A stretch of DNA of 64,000 bases, from the NCBI RefSeq assembly GCF_016862975.1, contig NZ_BONZ01000055.1:102024-166023 (forward strand), in the 5' to 3' direction. The stretch is from Rugosimonospora africana. GTDB lineage: Bacteria; Actinomycetota; Actinomycetes; Mycobacteriales; Micromonosporaceae. Below the pieces are notes generated by a model. That model did no database searches and was not told where the DNA came from. It was given only the letters and a program-made list of their open reading frames with translations. Positions 8,497 to 17,344 of the stretch are shown piece after piece; the stretch's first letter is position 1, and every line of letters starts with the position of its first letter. The translations under genes were made by a program, and so were the position numbers.

Positions 8497-9234
8497 ATGG
8501 TTTTGGATCACGGTACTGGCACGGTCGGTGCGGGTGCGGGTGAGTCGACCGGCGAGGAGACCGGGGAGCGGGCCGAGGGATCGACGGCGTTCCGCGTCCG
8601 GGCGGCCGGTACCGAGGACGAGGCGACGCTGTCCGTCCGGGTGACCGACCCGGACGGCTCGCTGATCGGAGGGCTGTCCGGCTGGACCTGGGGCGGCTGC
8701 GGCGGTATCGGGCTGCTGTGGGTACGCGATGGCTGCCGCCGCGAAGGCTGGGGGACCCGGCTGTTGCGTACCGCCGAAGACGAGGCACGCCGGCGTGGCT
8801 GCAGCCGCATGGTGGTGTCCTCGATGTCGTTCCAGGCGCCCGGCTTCTACCGCCGTCACGGCTACGTCGAGACCGGCCGCACCGAGCGGCTCCCCGGTGG
8901 CCACTGCGACGTCCACTTCTTCAAGCGCCTCGACGGCCCGTCCGCCGCCCCGCGCCTGCGCGTCGCCGTGGTCGTGGACATTCCCGAGGAGCACCGGGAC
9001 GCGGGCCAGCGGTACGAGGACCTGGTGCTGCCCCTGATGGCCAGCCACGGTGGACGCCTGGAGCAGCGGCTGCGGACCGAGGACTCGTGCACCGAGGTCC
9101 ACCTGTTGTCGTTCGCCTCCCGCGAAGGGTACGAGGCGTTTGTGGCCGACCCGCGCCGGGCCGAATATCGCGAGCAGTTGGGGGACGTGCGCCTGACCAG
9201 CCGGGTGCTGGAGGTTCACGAGGTCATCGGGTGA
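8497..9234 (+). CDS. GNAT acetyltransferase with C-terminal ferredoxin-like domain
   Basis: This 245-residue protein has a GNAT fold at residues ~25-145. The acetyl-CoA-binding stretch reads 'LLWVRDGCRREGWGTRLLRTAEDEARRRGCSRMVVSSMSFQAPGFYRRHGYVETGR'. The last ~85 residues ('LRVAVVVDIPEEHRDAGQRYEDLVLPLMASHGG..', '..FASREGYEAFVADPRRAEYR') look like a dimeric alpha/beta-barrel (DUF1330-like) domain. The acceptor substrate cannot be told. The ATG at 8497 lies shortly after CATACT and lacks a good ribosome site, so a leaderless transcript is possible. A long hairpin overlaps its stop codon. Confidence 0.8.
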   Translation: MVLDHGTGTVGAGAGESTGEETGERAEGSTAFRVRAAGTEDEATLSVRVTDPDGSLIGGLSGWTWGGCGGIGLLWVRDGCRREGWGTRLLRTAEDEARRRGCSRMVVSSMSFQAPGFYRRHGYVETGRTERLPGGHCDVHFFKRLDGPSAAPRLRVAVVVDIPEEHRDAGQRYEDLVLPLMASHGGRLEQRLRTEDSCTEVHLLSFASREGYEAFVADPRRAEYREQLGDVRLTSRVLEVHEVIG

Positions 9235-9247
9235 ACCTCCAGCACCC
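9203..9247. terminator. 17-bp perfect hairpin between convergent genes
   Basis: GGGTGCTGGAGGTTCAC (9203-9219) pairs perfectly with GTGAACCTCCAGCACCC (9231-9247) around an 11-nt loop. It covers the stop codon of the acetyltransferase and lies 19 bp from the end of the opposing lactate permease, so it can serve both genes. Confidence 0.85.
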
Positions 9248-9265
9248 ATTGGGTCACCCCGTCGC

Positions 9266-10915
9266 TCAGGGAACCATCCAGTCCAGCACCGGCGTGGACT
9301 GGAGATATACCAGCAGGCACATGCCGGCGAGGAAGGCCAGGCTCCAACCGAACACCCGGCGGAAGATGTCGCCCTCCTTGCCGACCAGGCCGACCGCGCC
9401 GGCCGCGATCGCCAGGTTCTGCGGCGAAATCATCTTGCCGAGTACGCCGCCGGAGGAGTTGGCCGCGGCCATCAGCGTGGTGTTCAGACCCGCCTTCGTT
9501 CCCGCGGCGACCTGCAACGCGCCGAACAGCGAGTTGGAGGACGTGTCCGAGCCGGTGACCGCGACGCCGAGCCAGCCGAGGATCGGCGACAGGATCGCGA
9601 ACGCGCCACCGGCGCCGGCCATCCAGTTGCCCAGCGTCGCAGTCTGGCCGCTCGCGTTCATCACGTAGGCGAGCGCCAGCACCGCCATCACCGTGATGAT
9701 GGCCCAGACCAGCTGGCGTAGCGTCCGGCCGTACGCGCGCAGCGCCCGGATCGGGGACACGCCGAGCACCGGCGCGGTGACCAGGCCGGAGATGAACATC
9801 AGCGAGCCCGCCGCGGTGAGCCAGTTGAACTTGAACACGCTGACCGTCGAGGGCTTGCCGGCGGCGTTCTCGATGTGCAGGCCCGGCCAGTTGAACGACC
9901 GGGTGACCGTGTCCAGCGCGTGCAGGATCGGGTGGATCTGCGCGACGATGAAGATGACGATGATAATCAGGTACGGTGCGTAGGAGCGCAACTCCTCCTT
10001 GCGGCTGTCCGGGTGCGCCACCCGCTTCTGGAACGCCGGATCCGGGTTGTCGACCGAACCGCCGGCCACCGGCCGTACCGCAGGCACCACCAGCCCGGAC
10101 GTGACCGGATGCCAGACCCGCAGCAGCACCACGACGGCGCCCGCGGAGAACAGCGACGCGATGATGTCAGTCAGCGGTACCGAGATGTAGTTCGACGTGA
10201 CGTACTGAGCCACCGCGAACGCCAGGCCACAGACCACAGCCGGCAGCCAGGTCTGGCGCACGCCGCGCCAGCCGTCGACGATGCCGACCAGGACCACGGG
10301 CACGATCACCGCCAGGATCGGCGTCTGCCGGCCGACCATCGAGCCGAGGTCGTGCACCGGCAACCCGGTCACCGTGGACAGTGTGGTGATGGGTACCGCG
10401 AGGGCGCCGAAGGCCACCGGCGCGGTGTTCGCGACGAGTGCCAGTGCCGCCGCGCGCAGCGGGGTGAAGCCGAGCGCGAGGAGCATGACCGAGCTGATCG
10501 CGACCGGTGTACCGAACCCGCCGAGCGCCTCCATGAGGGCGCCGAAACAGAACGCGATGATGATGGCCTGGATCCGTTGATCGTCGCTCACCCGGCTGAA
10601 CGAGCGGCGAAGCACATCGAAGTGCCCGGTGTCGACGGTCATGTTGTAGATCCAGATGGCATTGATGACGATCCACAGGATCGGGAAGAAGCCGAACGCC
10701 GCACCGAGCGTCGCGGACAGGACGGCTTGGCCCACCGGCATCGGGTAGACCACGGTGGCGATGACGACGGACGCGACGAGTGCGATGAGAGCGGAGACCC
10801 ATGCGGTGATGCGCAGGACCCCGAGGAGCAGGAAGAGGATTACGAGAGGGAGCGCGGCGAAGATCGCGCTCAGGCCGAGTGAGTCGGATACCGGATCGAG
10901 CACCTGTCGATACAT
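9266..10915 (-). CDS. lctP: L-lactate permease (LctP family)
   Basis: This 549-residue polytopic membrane protein has about 13 spans and the LctP family signatures 'FGALMEALGGFGTPVAISSVMLLALGF', 'APVAFGALAVPITTLSTVTGLP' and 'GVAVTGSDTSSNSLFGALQVAAG', near the middle and end. LctP members import lactate or glycolate with protons. The ATG at 10915 has GAGG 8 bp upstream. No lactate dehydrogenase (LldEFG or LldD) is adjacent, so its regulation and partner enzyme lie elsewhere. It is transcribed away from the 10916-11215 gap. Confidence 0.9.
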   Translation of the reverse strand: MYRQVLDPVSDSLGLSAIFAALPLVILFLLLGVLRITAWVSALIALVASVVIATVVYPMPVGQAVLSATLGAAFGFFPILWIVINAIWIYNMTVDTGHFDVLRRSFSRVSDDQRIQAIIIAFCFGALMEALGGFGTPVAISSVMLLALGFTPLRAAALALVANTAPVAFGALAVPITTLSTVTGLPVHDLGSMVGRQTPILAVIVPVVLVGIVDGWRGVRQTWLPAVVCGLAFAVAQYVTSNYISVPLTDIIASLFSAGAVVVLLRVWHPVTSGLVVPAVRPVAGGSVDNPDPAFQKRVAHPDSRKEELRSYAPYLIIIVIFIVAQIHPILHALDTVTRSFNWPGLHIENAAGKPSTVSVFKFNWLTAAGSLMFISGLVTAPVLGVSPIRALRAYGRTLRQLVWAIITVMAVLALAYVMNASGQTATLGNWMAGAGGAFAILSPILGWLGVAVTGSDTSSNSLFGALQVAAGTKAGLNTTLMAAANSSGGVLGKMISPQNLAIAAGAVGLVGKEGDIFRRVFGWSLAFLAGMCLLVYLQSTPVLDWMVP

Positions 10916-11215
10916 GGGAACACCTCGCTGAACAGGTCTGCTGAACGGCTGGACCGATCATCACCCCGATGGGCTGTAACTGATCTCGATCGTTCGCCGG
11001 ACGGTCAGATCCGCTCGACGAGCGGCGTGTTCTCGGCCGAGTGTTCGCAGAGCGGTCGGGTGCAGCGTTGCGGGACGTCAACGCTGCACCCCGTCCGCTC
11101 AGGCAGTGCCGGTGTGGACTGTGCTCGCCTCCGCCACAGTTCGGCTCCGGCTGCGCTCAGTCGGCGCCGGTGTGGACTTGTGCTCGCCTCCGCCACAGTT
11201 CGGCTCCGGCTGCGC
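10916..11215. other. Intergenic region with terminator and duplication
   Basis: This 300-bp gap lies between two leftward genes. It holds a short hairpin CCGCTC-GAC-GAGCGG (11011-11025), a strong terminator (11058-11091) and most of a 57-bp direct duplication (11109-11223). The promoter for lctP must lie in 10930-11000, but I see no consensus hexamers there. I find no gene. Confidence 0.5.
11058..11091. terminator. 13-bp perfect hairpin downstream of the secreted hydrolase
   Basis: GGGTGCAGCGTTG (11058-11070) pairs perfectly with CAACGCTGCACCC (11079-11091) around an 8-nt loop. It lies about 125 bp after the stop of the leftward glycoside hydrolase gene and before lctP, so it probably insulates the two. 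Confidence 0.8.
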
Positions 11216-11223
11216 TCAGTCGG
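11109..11223. repeat. Direct duplication of ~57 bp at a gene 3' end
   Basis: Positions 11109-11164 and 11167-11223 are the same sequence apart from one inserted T. The right copy ends 8 bp inside the hydrolase coding region and covers its stop codon; the left copy is wholly non-coding. Each copy contains a CTGTG/CACAG-type inverted pair. This looks like a recent tandem duplication of the gene's 3' end. Confidence 0.85.
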
Positions 11224-14131
11224 CTACGAGGTCGAACTCTTCCCAGGGCCCGATGGCGGTGCGGTTGGCGATCAGCGGTTGGGCGCCGGCATTCTCGGCG
11301 GTGACGTAGTCGTTGTTGACGAGTGCCTTGAGGCTGACGCTGCCGTCGGTGTTGTGGATGAGTTGGAACGTTTCCCAGCCGCCGATGGCGGTGCGGTTGG
11401 CGATCAGCGGTGAGGCTCCGGCGTTGTCGGCGGTGACGATGTCGCTGTTGGCGTGGGCGCGGAGGGCGATGTTGCCGTTGCCGGCGTCGAGGACGTCGAA
11501 TTGCTCCCAGGGGCCGATGGCGGTGCGGTTGGCGATCAGCGGTGAGGCTCCGGCGTTGTCCGCGGTCACGTAGTTGTTGTTGGCGTGCGCCCGGAGGCTG
11601 ATGACCGACGACGAGTGCGTTCTGGTGTCCAGCCCGATGCTGGCGCTGCTGCCGGTCAGGTGCCGGGCGGCGGTGGCCGGGCTGCCGCCGACCGCGGCGA
11701 AGGGCAGGGCGGTGGTGGGGGACGCTGTGCGTTCCACGAGGTACGTCTTGCCCGACTGAGCGGAAATCGTGAACGTCGGGTTGCTCTGCGCGCCGACAAC
11801 CGTCGCACCGCTGCCGTCCACGACCGTGACGCTCTGGCCCGGCCACGGGCTGCGCACAGCGATCGGGGCGGTCGAGCCGGACGCGATCGCGACAGTGCTC
11901 ACGGTGCCGCCGGACACCTGCACCGACACCTTGGAGTTGTGCTGGATGGAGACCGTGCCCTCACCGGTCCAGTCGCTCGGCCACGCCGGTGCGATGCGTA
12001 CCAGGCCGTCGTAGTCCTGAACCAGCGCCTCGGACACCGTCGCCGCCAGCACGCCGGCCTGCTCGAGGTACGGCTCGCTGGCCGGGGTACCGGTGAAGCT
12101 CGCCAGTCCCGACGGGTACGCCTGGTACGACCTGATCGACGCGAGCAGGTCCGGCTTCACCTCGGCGCCCAGTCCCAGCCGTGCCGCCTGCAGAGAGTCG
12201 AAACTCCAGTCGTTGCCGTTGACGTAGCTGCGTGCGGTGTAGGTCCGCCTGGCCAGTGCGGTCAGCGAACCGTTGTCACCCACCACGTTGTACGGCCAGA
12301 CCGCCTCCAGCCCAAGATTCTCGTCATTGTGCGTAGGCGCGGTCGGCTCGCTGGACATGCCGATCATGTCCGCCCCCGCGGCGTCGGCCGCCGCCGTCAG
12401 CAGTTGAGTCTTCGTCGCCGTGTCCGTGCGCGGCAGCGGCGGAATCTTCGGGATCGCCGCGTTGAGCTGGCTCACCAGGGCCGAGTCGACGCCGAGCGTC
12501 TGGGCCGCCTGTGCCGTCGCCGGGAACAGCGCCTGCATGGCCAGGATGTCGGTCACCGGGTCGGTGACATTCCACTGTGTCTCGTGCGCGTTGGCCCGGG
12601 TGTGCAGGAGGCCGTCCGAGCCCTGGGTGGCGTACGCCAGCAGGAATCTGGCCGCCCCGCTCATCAGCGGGTAGTTGGTCGAAAGGAATGACCGGTCATC
12701 CGTCATCAGGTACCGCTGCCAGACCCATAGTCCGATCTCGGCTCCGGTGGTGACCGTCAACGAGTTATAGCTGGGCGTGATGTTCTGGTCGCACGAGGCG
12801 TTGCTGGTACCGCCCTGGTAGGTGCCGTTGCCGTTGAAGCGCATGGTCTCCGGTACGCACAAGCCCGTGCGGCCGCCCATGTTGGCGCTCGTCCACGCCG
12901 TGATGTTCGAGATGTTGCTCTGGTACAGGCGGAAGACCGGATCGTCGAGACTCGGCTCACCCGCCGACAGGTTTGCCTGCACCAGCATGCGCAGGTTCCA
13001 GAACCAGTAACCCGCGGGGAACCAGTCCTGGTGGTCCTGGGAGAAGTTGAACAGGTCGGCGACACCGGCCTGGGATCCCGGGAGCGTGCCGCGGCTGGAC
13101 GCTCCCGCGTCGTAGAGGTACAGCGTGCGCAGGTTTTCGACGTAGTCGCCGGTACCGTCGCTGGAGGAGATCTTGATCAAGCCGGCCGATCCCCAGTAGC
13201 CGTGCCACCAGGACAGGTGCGACGCCGAGAGGGAGGACGCCGATGCCGTGGCGTCGCTGCCGAGTACCGAGGTCGCGGCCGCCACCGCGTCGCCGCCGCT
13301 GTAGGCAGGCGAGGCGACGACCACCCGGTACGAGCCGTCGGTGTTGGGTTGGAAGCCGACCCGCGCGGTGGTCGAGTTCGGTGCCGAGGCGGCGACGTTG
13401 CGCCCGCCCGCGGTGATCGCGGCCAGCGTGCCGAACGTCTGCCCGGACGCGCCACTGCCGCTGTTGTCCGCAAAGGTCTCCGCGAGCGTCGCGACCGCGC
13501 CGGACGTCCGGGTCGCGGGCGACCGGCCGCTCCACAGCGCCACTTGCGCGGTCTGGGTGCTGTTCGGGTCCGCGCCGGTGACGTTGACGACCAACTCCGC
13601 CTTGTCCGCGCGCAGGTACGCGGTCAGCGTCATCCCGCCGCCCGACTCGTGCAGCGTGCCGTCGTACAGGTCGAGGTACCCGGAGAAGTCCGCGGCACCC
13701 GTCATCGCGGCGAGACCGGGAATCGTCACCTGGCCCGGCGACTTGCGGTCCGGGAACGTGTCGGTGCGGTTGAGCTGAGCGGTGAAGCCGCCCGCCGACC
13801 ACACCGCGGCGCCCAACGTGCCGTTGCCCAGCGGGACGAACTGGGTCGGGCTGGCGTTGGGTTGGCCGAGCACGATGTCGGCACGCCGGACGACGTTGGG
13901 AGCGTCCACGACGAATGTGCCGTTCTGCCAGGCCGTGGTTCCGAGCGCCGCTGCTGCTCCGGGGGCTGCTGTGGTTCCGGGGGTCGCGGTTCCGGGGGTC
14001 GTTGCGGTTCCCGGCGCCGCCGCGGCGGGTGGGATCACGGCGAGGGTGAGTCCGGCCGTTGTCAGCGTTACGGCGGCGGCCATCGCGGTGGCCATGGCGA
14101 ATGATCGGTGGAACCGGCGCTGTCGGTCCAT
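11216..14131 (-). CDS. Secreted glycoside hydrolase (GH95-like barrel) with C-terminal three-repeat domain
   Basis: This 971-residue exported protein starts MDRQRRFHRSFAMATAMAAA. After the signal comes a Pro/Gly/Thr/Ala linker of repeated PGTAT-like units. The body resembles alpha-L-fucosidase-type (GH95-like) proteins: an N-terminal beta domain ('VLGQPNASPTQFVPLGNGTLGAAVWS'), then helical-barrel blocks ('WWHGYWG', 'YLYDAGASSRGTLPG', 'NITPSYNSLTVTTGAEIGLWVWQRYL', 'HTRANAHETQWNVTDP'). The last ~132 residues are three 44-residue repeats ('NYVTADNAGASPLIANRTAIGPWEQF'), a fascin-like beta-trefoil that probably binds carbohydrate. The ATG at 14131 is chosen for its GGAG site and signal peptide. 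The exact substrate is unknown; GH95 assignment is moderate. Confidence 0.78.
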   Translation of the reverse strand: MDRQRRFHRSFAMATAMAAAVTLTTAGLTLAVIPPAAAAPGTATTPGTATPGTTAAPGAAAALGTTAWQNGTFVVDAPNVVRRADIVLGQPNASPTQFVPLGNGTLGAAVWSAGGFTAQLNRTDTFPDRKSPGQVTIPGLAAMTGAADFSGYLDLYDGTLHESGGGMTLTAYLRADKAELVVNVTGADPNSTQTAQVALWSGRSPATRTSGAVATLAETFADNSGSGASGQTFGTLAAITAGGRNVAASAPNSTTARVGFQPNTDGSYRVVVASPAYSGGDAVAAATSVLGSDATASASSLSASHLSWWHGYWGSAGLIKISSSDGTGDYVENLRTLYLYDAGASSRGTLPGSQAGVADLFNFSQDHQDWFPAGYWFWNLRMLVQANLSAGEPSLDDPVFRLYQSNISNITAWTSANMGGRTGLCVPETMRFNGNGTYQGGTSNASCDQNITPSYNSLTVTTGAEIGLWVWQRYLMTDDRSFLSTNYPLMSGAARFLLAYATQGSDGLLHTRANAHETQWNVTDPVTDILAMQALFPATAQAAQTLGVDSALVSQLNAAIPKIPPLPRTDTATKTQLLTAAADAAGADMIGMSSEPTAPTHNDENLGLEAVWPYNVVGDNGSLTALARRTYTARSYVNGNDWSFDSLQAARLGLGAEVKPDLLASIRSYQAYPSGLASFTGTPASEPYLEQAGVLAATVSEALVQDYDGLVRIAPAWPSDWTGEGTVSIQHNSKVSVQVSGGTVSTVAIASGSTAPIAVRSPWPGQSVTVVDGSGATVVGAQSNPTFTISAQSGKTYLVERTASPTTALPFAAVGGSPATAARHLTGSSASIGLDTRTHSSSVISLRAHANNNYVTADNAGASPLIANRTAIGPWEQFDVLDAGNGNIALRAHANSDIVTADNAGASPLIANRTAIGGWETFQLIHNTDGSVSLKALVNNDYVTAENAGAQPLIANRTAIGPWEEFDLVAD
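11221..11616 (-). repeat. Three 132-bp units encoding a beta-trefoil
   Basis: The CGATGG-GCGGTGCGGTTGGCGATCAGCGG core recurs at 11251, 11383 and 11515, exactly 132 bp (44 codons) apart. Each unit encodes one lobe of the C-terminal domain of the hydrolase. DNA-level identity is much higher than needed for the fold, suggesting recent duplication or gene conversion. Confidence 0.85.
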
Positions 14132-14613
14132 GAGGTCTCCTCGGCGGTTCGTCTCGGAGGTGCCCGGTTCGTGCCGGAGTTGCCCGGCTCTTCTCGGAGT
14201 TCGCCGCCCGGCTCGTCTGGGGGTTCCCCTCGGCGAGCAGGCGCGGGGAGTGACAGGCGCGGGGAGCGACAGGCGCGTGGGACGGAAGTTCGCTACATAG
14301 TTCAACGACTGAACGAATCGACGAAGTTGAAACTAGGTCGTGCGCGGTCGCGGTGTCAAGACATCCGGCCGCCGATTTCCTCCGAGGTATGCCGTCCGGC
14401 GGTGATGTCGAAGCGCTTCGGTCCTCTCCTGTCCGGATCTGTTGACCCGAGTGCGGATTCTGGCGCCGGACCAGGTAAATTCCGTCGGTTTGAGTGCCGT
14501 CCGGCAGCGGGCGGCAGGCTCCCTGAAGTGACGCTTCGGTGATCGGATCGGGCCGGAACCTCGGATGTCTGCCGGCTCCGCTGTCTCTGCCGGTTTGCGG
14601 CTGCGGCCTCGCG
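14132..14613. other. 482-bp region upstream of the secreted hydrolase
   Basis: This gap should hold the hydrolase promoter and the end of the FtsX-permease transcript. It contains 16-bp repeats (AGGCGCGGGGAG(T/C)GAC at 14239-14254 and 14255-14270, decaying to 14286), an inverted repeat GTTCA-N5-TGAAC (14300-14314) near TTCAAC/GTTGAA arms, and a LacI-type operator (14409-14420). The A/T-richer 14290-14340 segment is the likeliest promoter for the leftward gene. No credible gene is seen. Confidence 0.5.
14409..14420. promoter_or_regulatory. LacI-family operator CGAAGCGCTTCG
   Basis: A perfect 12-bp palindrome, upstream of the secreted glycoside hydrolase. The same GAAGCGCTTC core occurs at 18046-18055 just upstream of the LacI gene at 18208, so that regulator could control both. 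Confidence 0.55.
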
Positions 14614-17043
14614 CTATTCGGTACGCAGGCCCTCCGGGCGCAGCAGCCGCCACAGCAGGGGCAGGCTGATCGCGGTGACCGCGAGCACCACGACCGCTGC
14701 CGCGCCCGACATCGCGGCCACGGCCGGCCAGTTGAACCGCATCGGTTCACCGACCACCGCGAGCAGTGCCGAGCCCAGTCCGGTACCGGTGATGCCGGCC
14801 AGTATCAGGCCCAGGAACACGGGTACCGCCGTCTGCCACAGCACCGACCAGCTCAGCGTGCTGCGCCGGGTGCCGAACGCGACCAGTACCGCCAGCGTGC
14901 GGCGCTGCTCGCGCAACTGCTCCAGGATGCCCACCAGGAGGCTCGCCCCGATCAGCAACAGCGCCGCCACGACGCCGATCAGCAGTCCACGGCGTACCTC
15001 GGCGAGCCGGTCGTCCTGCTCCATTGCCCGCAGCGAGTCGACCGTCGCGAGCGGGCTCACCGCCGCGGCCGTGTTGCGAATGTACTCCAGCGTGTCGGGC
15101 TTGCCGTCGGTGCTCAGGTAGATCTCGATGGTTGGATCGCGGAGTTGCGCGGCCGCGATCGCCGCCGGAGTGGCCATGACCCCGCTGAACGACACGCCAT
15201 TCGGGTCCTGGGTCGGTGTGACGGACCGAGCCGCGCGCGGTACCGTCCACTGTGGACCCGCGCCGCTCGACGGGGACACCAGCGTCACCCGTTGTCCCGG
15301 TGCGGGCAGTGGCCCTTCGCCCATCCGGACGTCCTGCTGGTGCGCGATGAACACGTCGCCGTCGGTGCACCGGTCGATGCCGGCGAGAGCGGTCAGCGAC
15401 TGGCAGTTCCCGAGGATGAGTGTGCCGGCCGGTTCGTTGGCGTCGTCGGTCGTCTGGCCGCTGTTCTGGGTGCCGCTGTTCTGGGTGTTGTTGTCTTGGG
15501 TGCCGTTGTCTTGGGTCCCGCCGGACCGCGTCGAGGATCCGGCCCAGCCGATGCTGGCTTCCAGGAGGGAGTACACCCGATCGACGCCCCGCGTCGAACC
15601 GAACTTCGTCGCGGCCTGGCTCGCCGTCGCCGGATCTACGCCCTGAGTCAGTACGACAATCACCTGGGCGCGCGTCGGGTCCTGCCCGGTCGATTTGGTG
15701 TAGTCGCCCTGGACGCCGCCGAACATCATCTGCAACGCGATCCCGCCGGCCACGGCTACCGCGACGCCGCCGGCCGCGCGGGTGGACGTACCGCTGTTGA
15801 GTTGCAGCCGGCGCACGGCCAGCTGCCAGGAGACCGTGGCGGCGCCGGCATGGCGTAGCGCCGCTTCGATCAGCCACGGCAGCAGTGCGGCGACCCCGAT
15901 GAGCAGCAGTGCCGTACCCACGACGAGTTGGTACTCGTTGGGCCTCGCTCCGGTGTGGTGCACCGAATTCAGCATCGGCAACAGCAGCGCCAGCCCGATC
16001 ACCGGTAGCGCCAGCCGCCACCAGACCCGTCGCCGCGCGCTGCCCGAGCGGCGTACCACACCGAGAGGCTCGATGACCACGTGCCGCAGCGCGAAGATGC
16101 TGACCGCGACGGCCGACACCGGTACCGCCAGCAGAATGAGTGCCCCCAGCGCCAGGCCGGGCCGTACGTCCGGAGCGAACACACTGACGCCCCACAGCGT
16201 GAATCGCGGTATGACGAACTGGCGTGTGGCGAACAGCAACAGCACGCCGATGGCGACTCCGAACAGCGAGCCGAGCAGCGCCTCGCCCGCGGCGACCCGA
16301 ACGGCCGTCTGCCGGTCCGCGCCGACCAGCCGCAGCGCGGCCAGGCGCCGGTCGCGGCGCTCTCCGCCGAACCGTACCGCCGCCGCGATGAACACCGCGA
16401 CGGGCAGCAGCAGCACCACGAGGATGATGGCGACGAGCATCATGAGTACGGGGTCGAGCTTGTCGCTCGTCCACTTGTCTCCGAAGTGGTCGATGCGGTC
16501 GAGAGTGCCGGACTGGATCTGGTCGGCGCCGAGTCGGTCGCTGCCAAGATAGAACCTGTACTCGTTGGGTCCGGACAGGCCCGCGTCGCCGATGGTGCCG
16601 ACGATCGGATAGTCGAGCCGGGGTCGCAGCAGTGCGCCACGGGGTGAGGCGAGCAGCCGGGCCAGGGCCGGTGAGGCGACCAGTTGGCCGGGGGCGGGAA
16701 GTGCGGTCAGGCCCGGCGGGACGGGGGCATGCGGGCCTTCGGGCTGGAGTATCAGGCCGGTGATCGACAGGTCCCGGAACCTGGTGTCGAACGGGCTGAC
16801 CAGCTCAGTGTTGGCCGCGCGGGGAAGGGGCGCCTCGCCCGAGACGGCGTAGTCGCGGCCCGAGTCCCGATCGTGCCGGCTCTGAATCACGTGTGGCAGG
16901 GCGGCGGCCACGAGCAGCAGGGCCACTCCGAGCCCGACACCGAGGGCGGCCAGCAGGGCTCTCGTCCAGCCCTCTCGACCGCCGGTCAGGGTGAGGCGGG
17001 CGCCGAGGGCGAGGTCGGCTGTCCAGCGCCGTGGGCCGGTCAT
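14614..17043 (-). CDS. FtsX-type ABC transporter permease, large form
   Basis: This ~809-residue membrane protein has the duplicated FtsX/MacB-like layout. A first span near the N-terminus ('ALLAALGVGLGVALLLVAAAL') is followed by an extracellular domain, a three-span FtsX block ('LMMLVAIILVVLLLPVAVFIAAAVRFGGERRDRRLAALRLVGA'), more spans, a second extracellular domain and a terminal FtsX block ('LREQRRTLAVLVAFGTRRSTLSW'). Such permeases pair with a LolD-like ATPase, but no ATPase gene is adjacent on either side. The ATG at 17043 is one option; an upstream TTG at 17094 would add 17 residues, and neither has a good ribosome site. The second outer domain carries a Thr-Gln-Asn repeat. Confidence 0.82.
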   Translation of the reverse strand: MTGPRRWTADLALGARLTLTGGREGWTRALLAALGVGLGVALLLVAAALPHVIQSRHDRDSGRDYAVSGEAPLPRAANTELVSPFDTRFRDLSITGLILQPEGPHAPVPPGLTALPAPGQLVASPALARLLASPRGALLRPRLDYPIVGTIGDAGLSGPNEYRFYLGSDRLGADQIQSGTLDRIDHFGDKWTSDKLDPVLMMLVAIILVVLLLPVAVFIAAAVRFGGERRDRRLAALRLVGADRQTAVRVAAGEALLGSLFGVAIGVLLLFATRQFVIPRFTLWGVSVFAPDVRPGLALGALILLAVPVSAVAVSIFALRHVVIEPLGVVRRSGSARRRVWWRLALPVIGLALLLPMLNSVHHTGARPNEYQLVVGTALLLIGVAALLPWLIEAALRHAGAATVSWQLAVRRLQLNSGTSTRAAGGVAVAVAGGIALQMMFGGVQGDYTKSTGQDPTRAQVIVVLTQGVDPATASQAATKFGSTRGVDRVYSLLEASIGWAGSSTRSGGTQDNGTQDNNTQNSGTQNSGQTTDDANEPAGTLILGNCQSLTALAGIDRCTDGDVFIAHQQDVRMGEGPLPAPGQRVTLVSPSSGAGPQWTVPRAARSVTPTQDPNGVSFSGVMATPAAIAAAQLRDPTIEIYLSTDGKPDTLEYIRNTAAAVSPLATVDSLRAMEQDDRLAEVRRGLLIGVVAALLLIGASLLVGILEQLREQRRTLAVLVAFGTRRSTLSWSVLWQTAVPVFLGLILAGITGTGLGSALLAVVGEPMRFNWPAVAAMSGAAAVVVLAVTAISLPLLWRLLRPEGLRTE
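15460..15519 (-). repeat. In-frame 15-bp minisatellite in the FtsX permease
   Basis: Four 15-bp units (GCTGTTCTGGGTGCC-like, at 15460, 15475, 15490 and 15505) encode a Gly-Thr-Gln-Asn/Asp-Asn pentapeptide repeat in the second extracellular domain. It inserts a flexible polar loop and is likely to vary in number between strains. Confidence 0.8.
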
Positions 17044-17344
17044 GCGACTGTCACGCGTCGGCGGTCGGCGACGCGGTGGTCGCGCCGCGGACAAGGCTCG
17101 ACGAGCCCGGACGAGGTCTTCCCGTGTGGCATGCCGGCGACTCTACACCACGAGGTATACCAAGTGTGTATAGGCCCCGAAGTGCGGTTCTGTGGCCGGA
17201 GCTCCGGCGTCGGCTGTCCGACCGGATGCCGATGAGCGGATGTCGCTCATCTGAGAGACCTGGCAGAGCGAAGACTGCCGACGATGCGTGGGTTCGCCGG
17301 GGCGCCCCGAGGGGCGCCGCCCGAACTCCCGGGGGTGGCCCGTC
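17044..17344. other. Intergenic region between permease and lipoprotein genes
   Basis: This 301-bp gap holds a hairpin (17301-17318) and an A/T-richer block at 17148-17175 with GGTATACC and GTGTATAG on the + strand. Read leftwards, this block is the likely promoter region for the FtsX permease. I see no ATPase or other gene here. Confidence 0.5.
17301..17318. terminator. GC hairpin downstream of the lipoprotein gene
   Basis: GGCGCCC (17301-17307) pairs with GGGCGCC (17312-17318) around a CGAG tetraloop, 27 bp after the stop codon of the leftward lipoprotein gene. Confidence 0.6.

Noticed and set aside
14300..14331. Attachment site or transposon end from the GTTCA/TGAAC inverted repeats
   Set aside because: No integrase, transposase or target duplication is nearby. 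The element fits an operator or promoter feature better.
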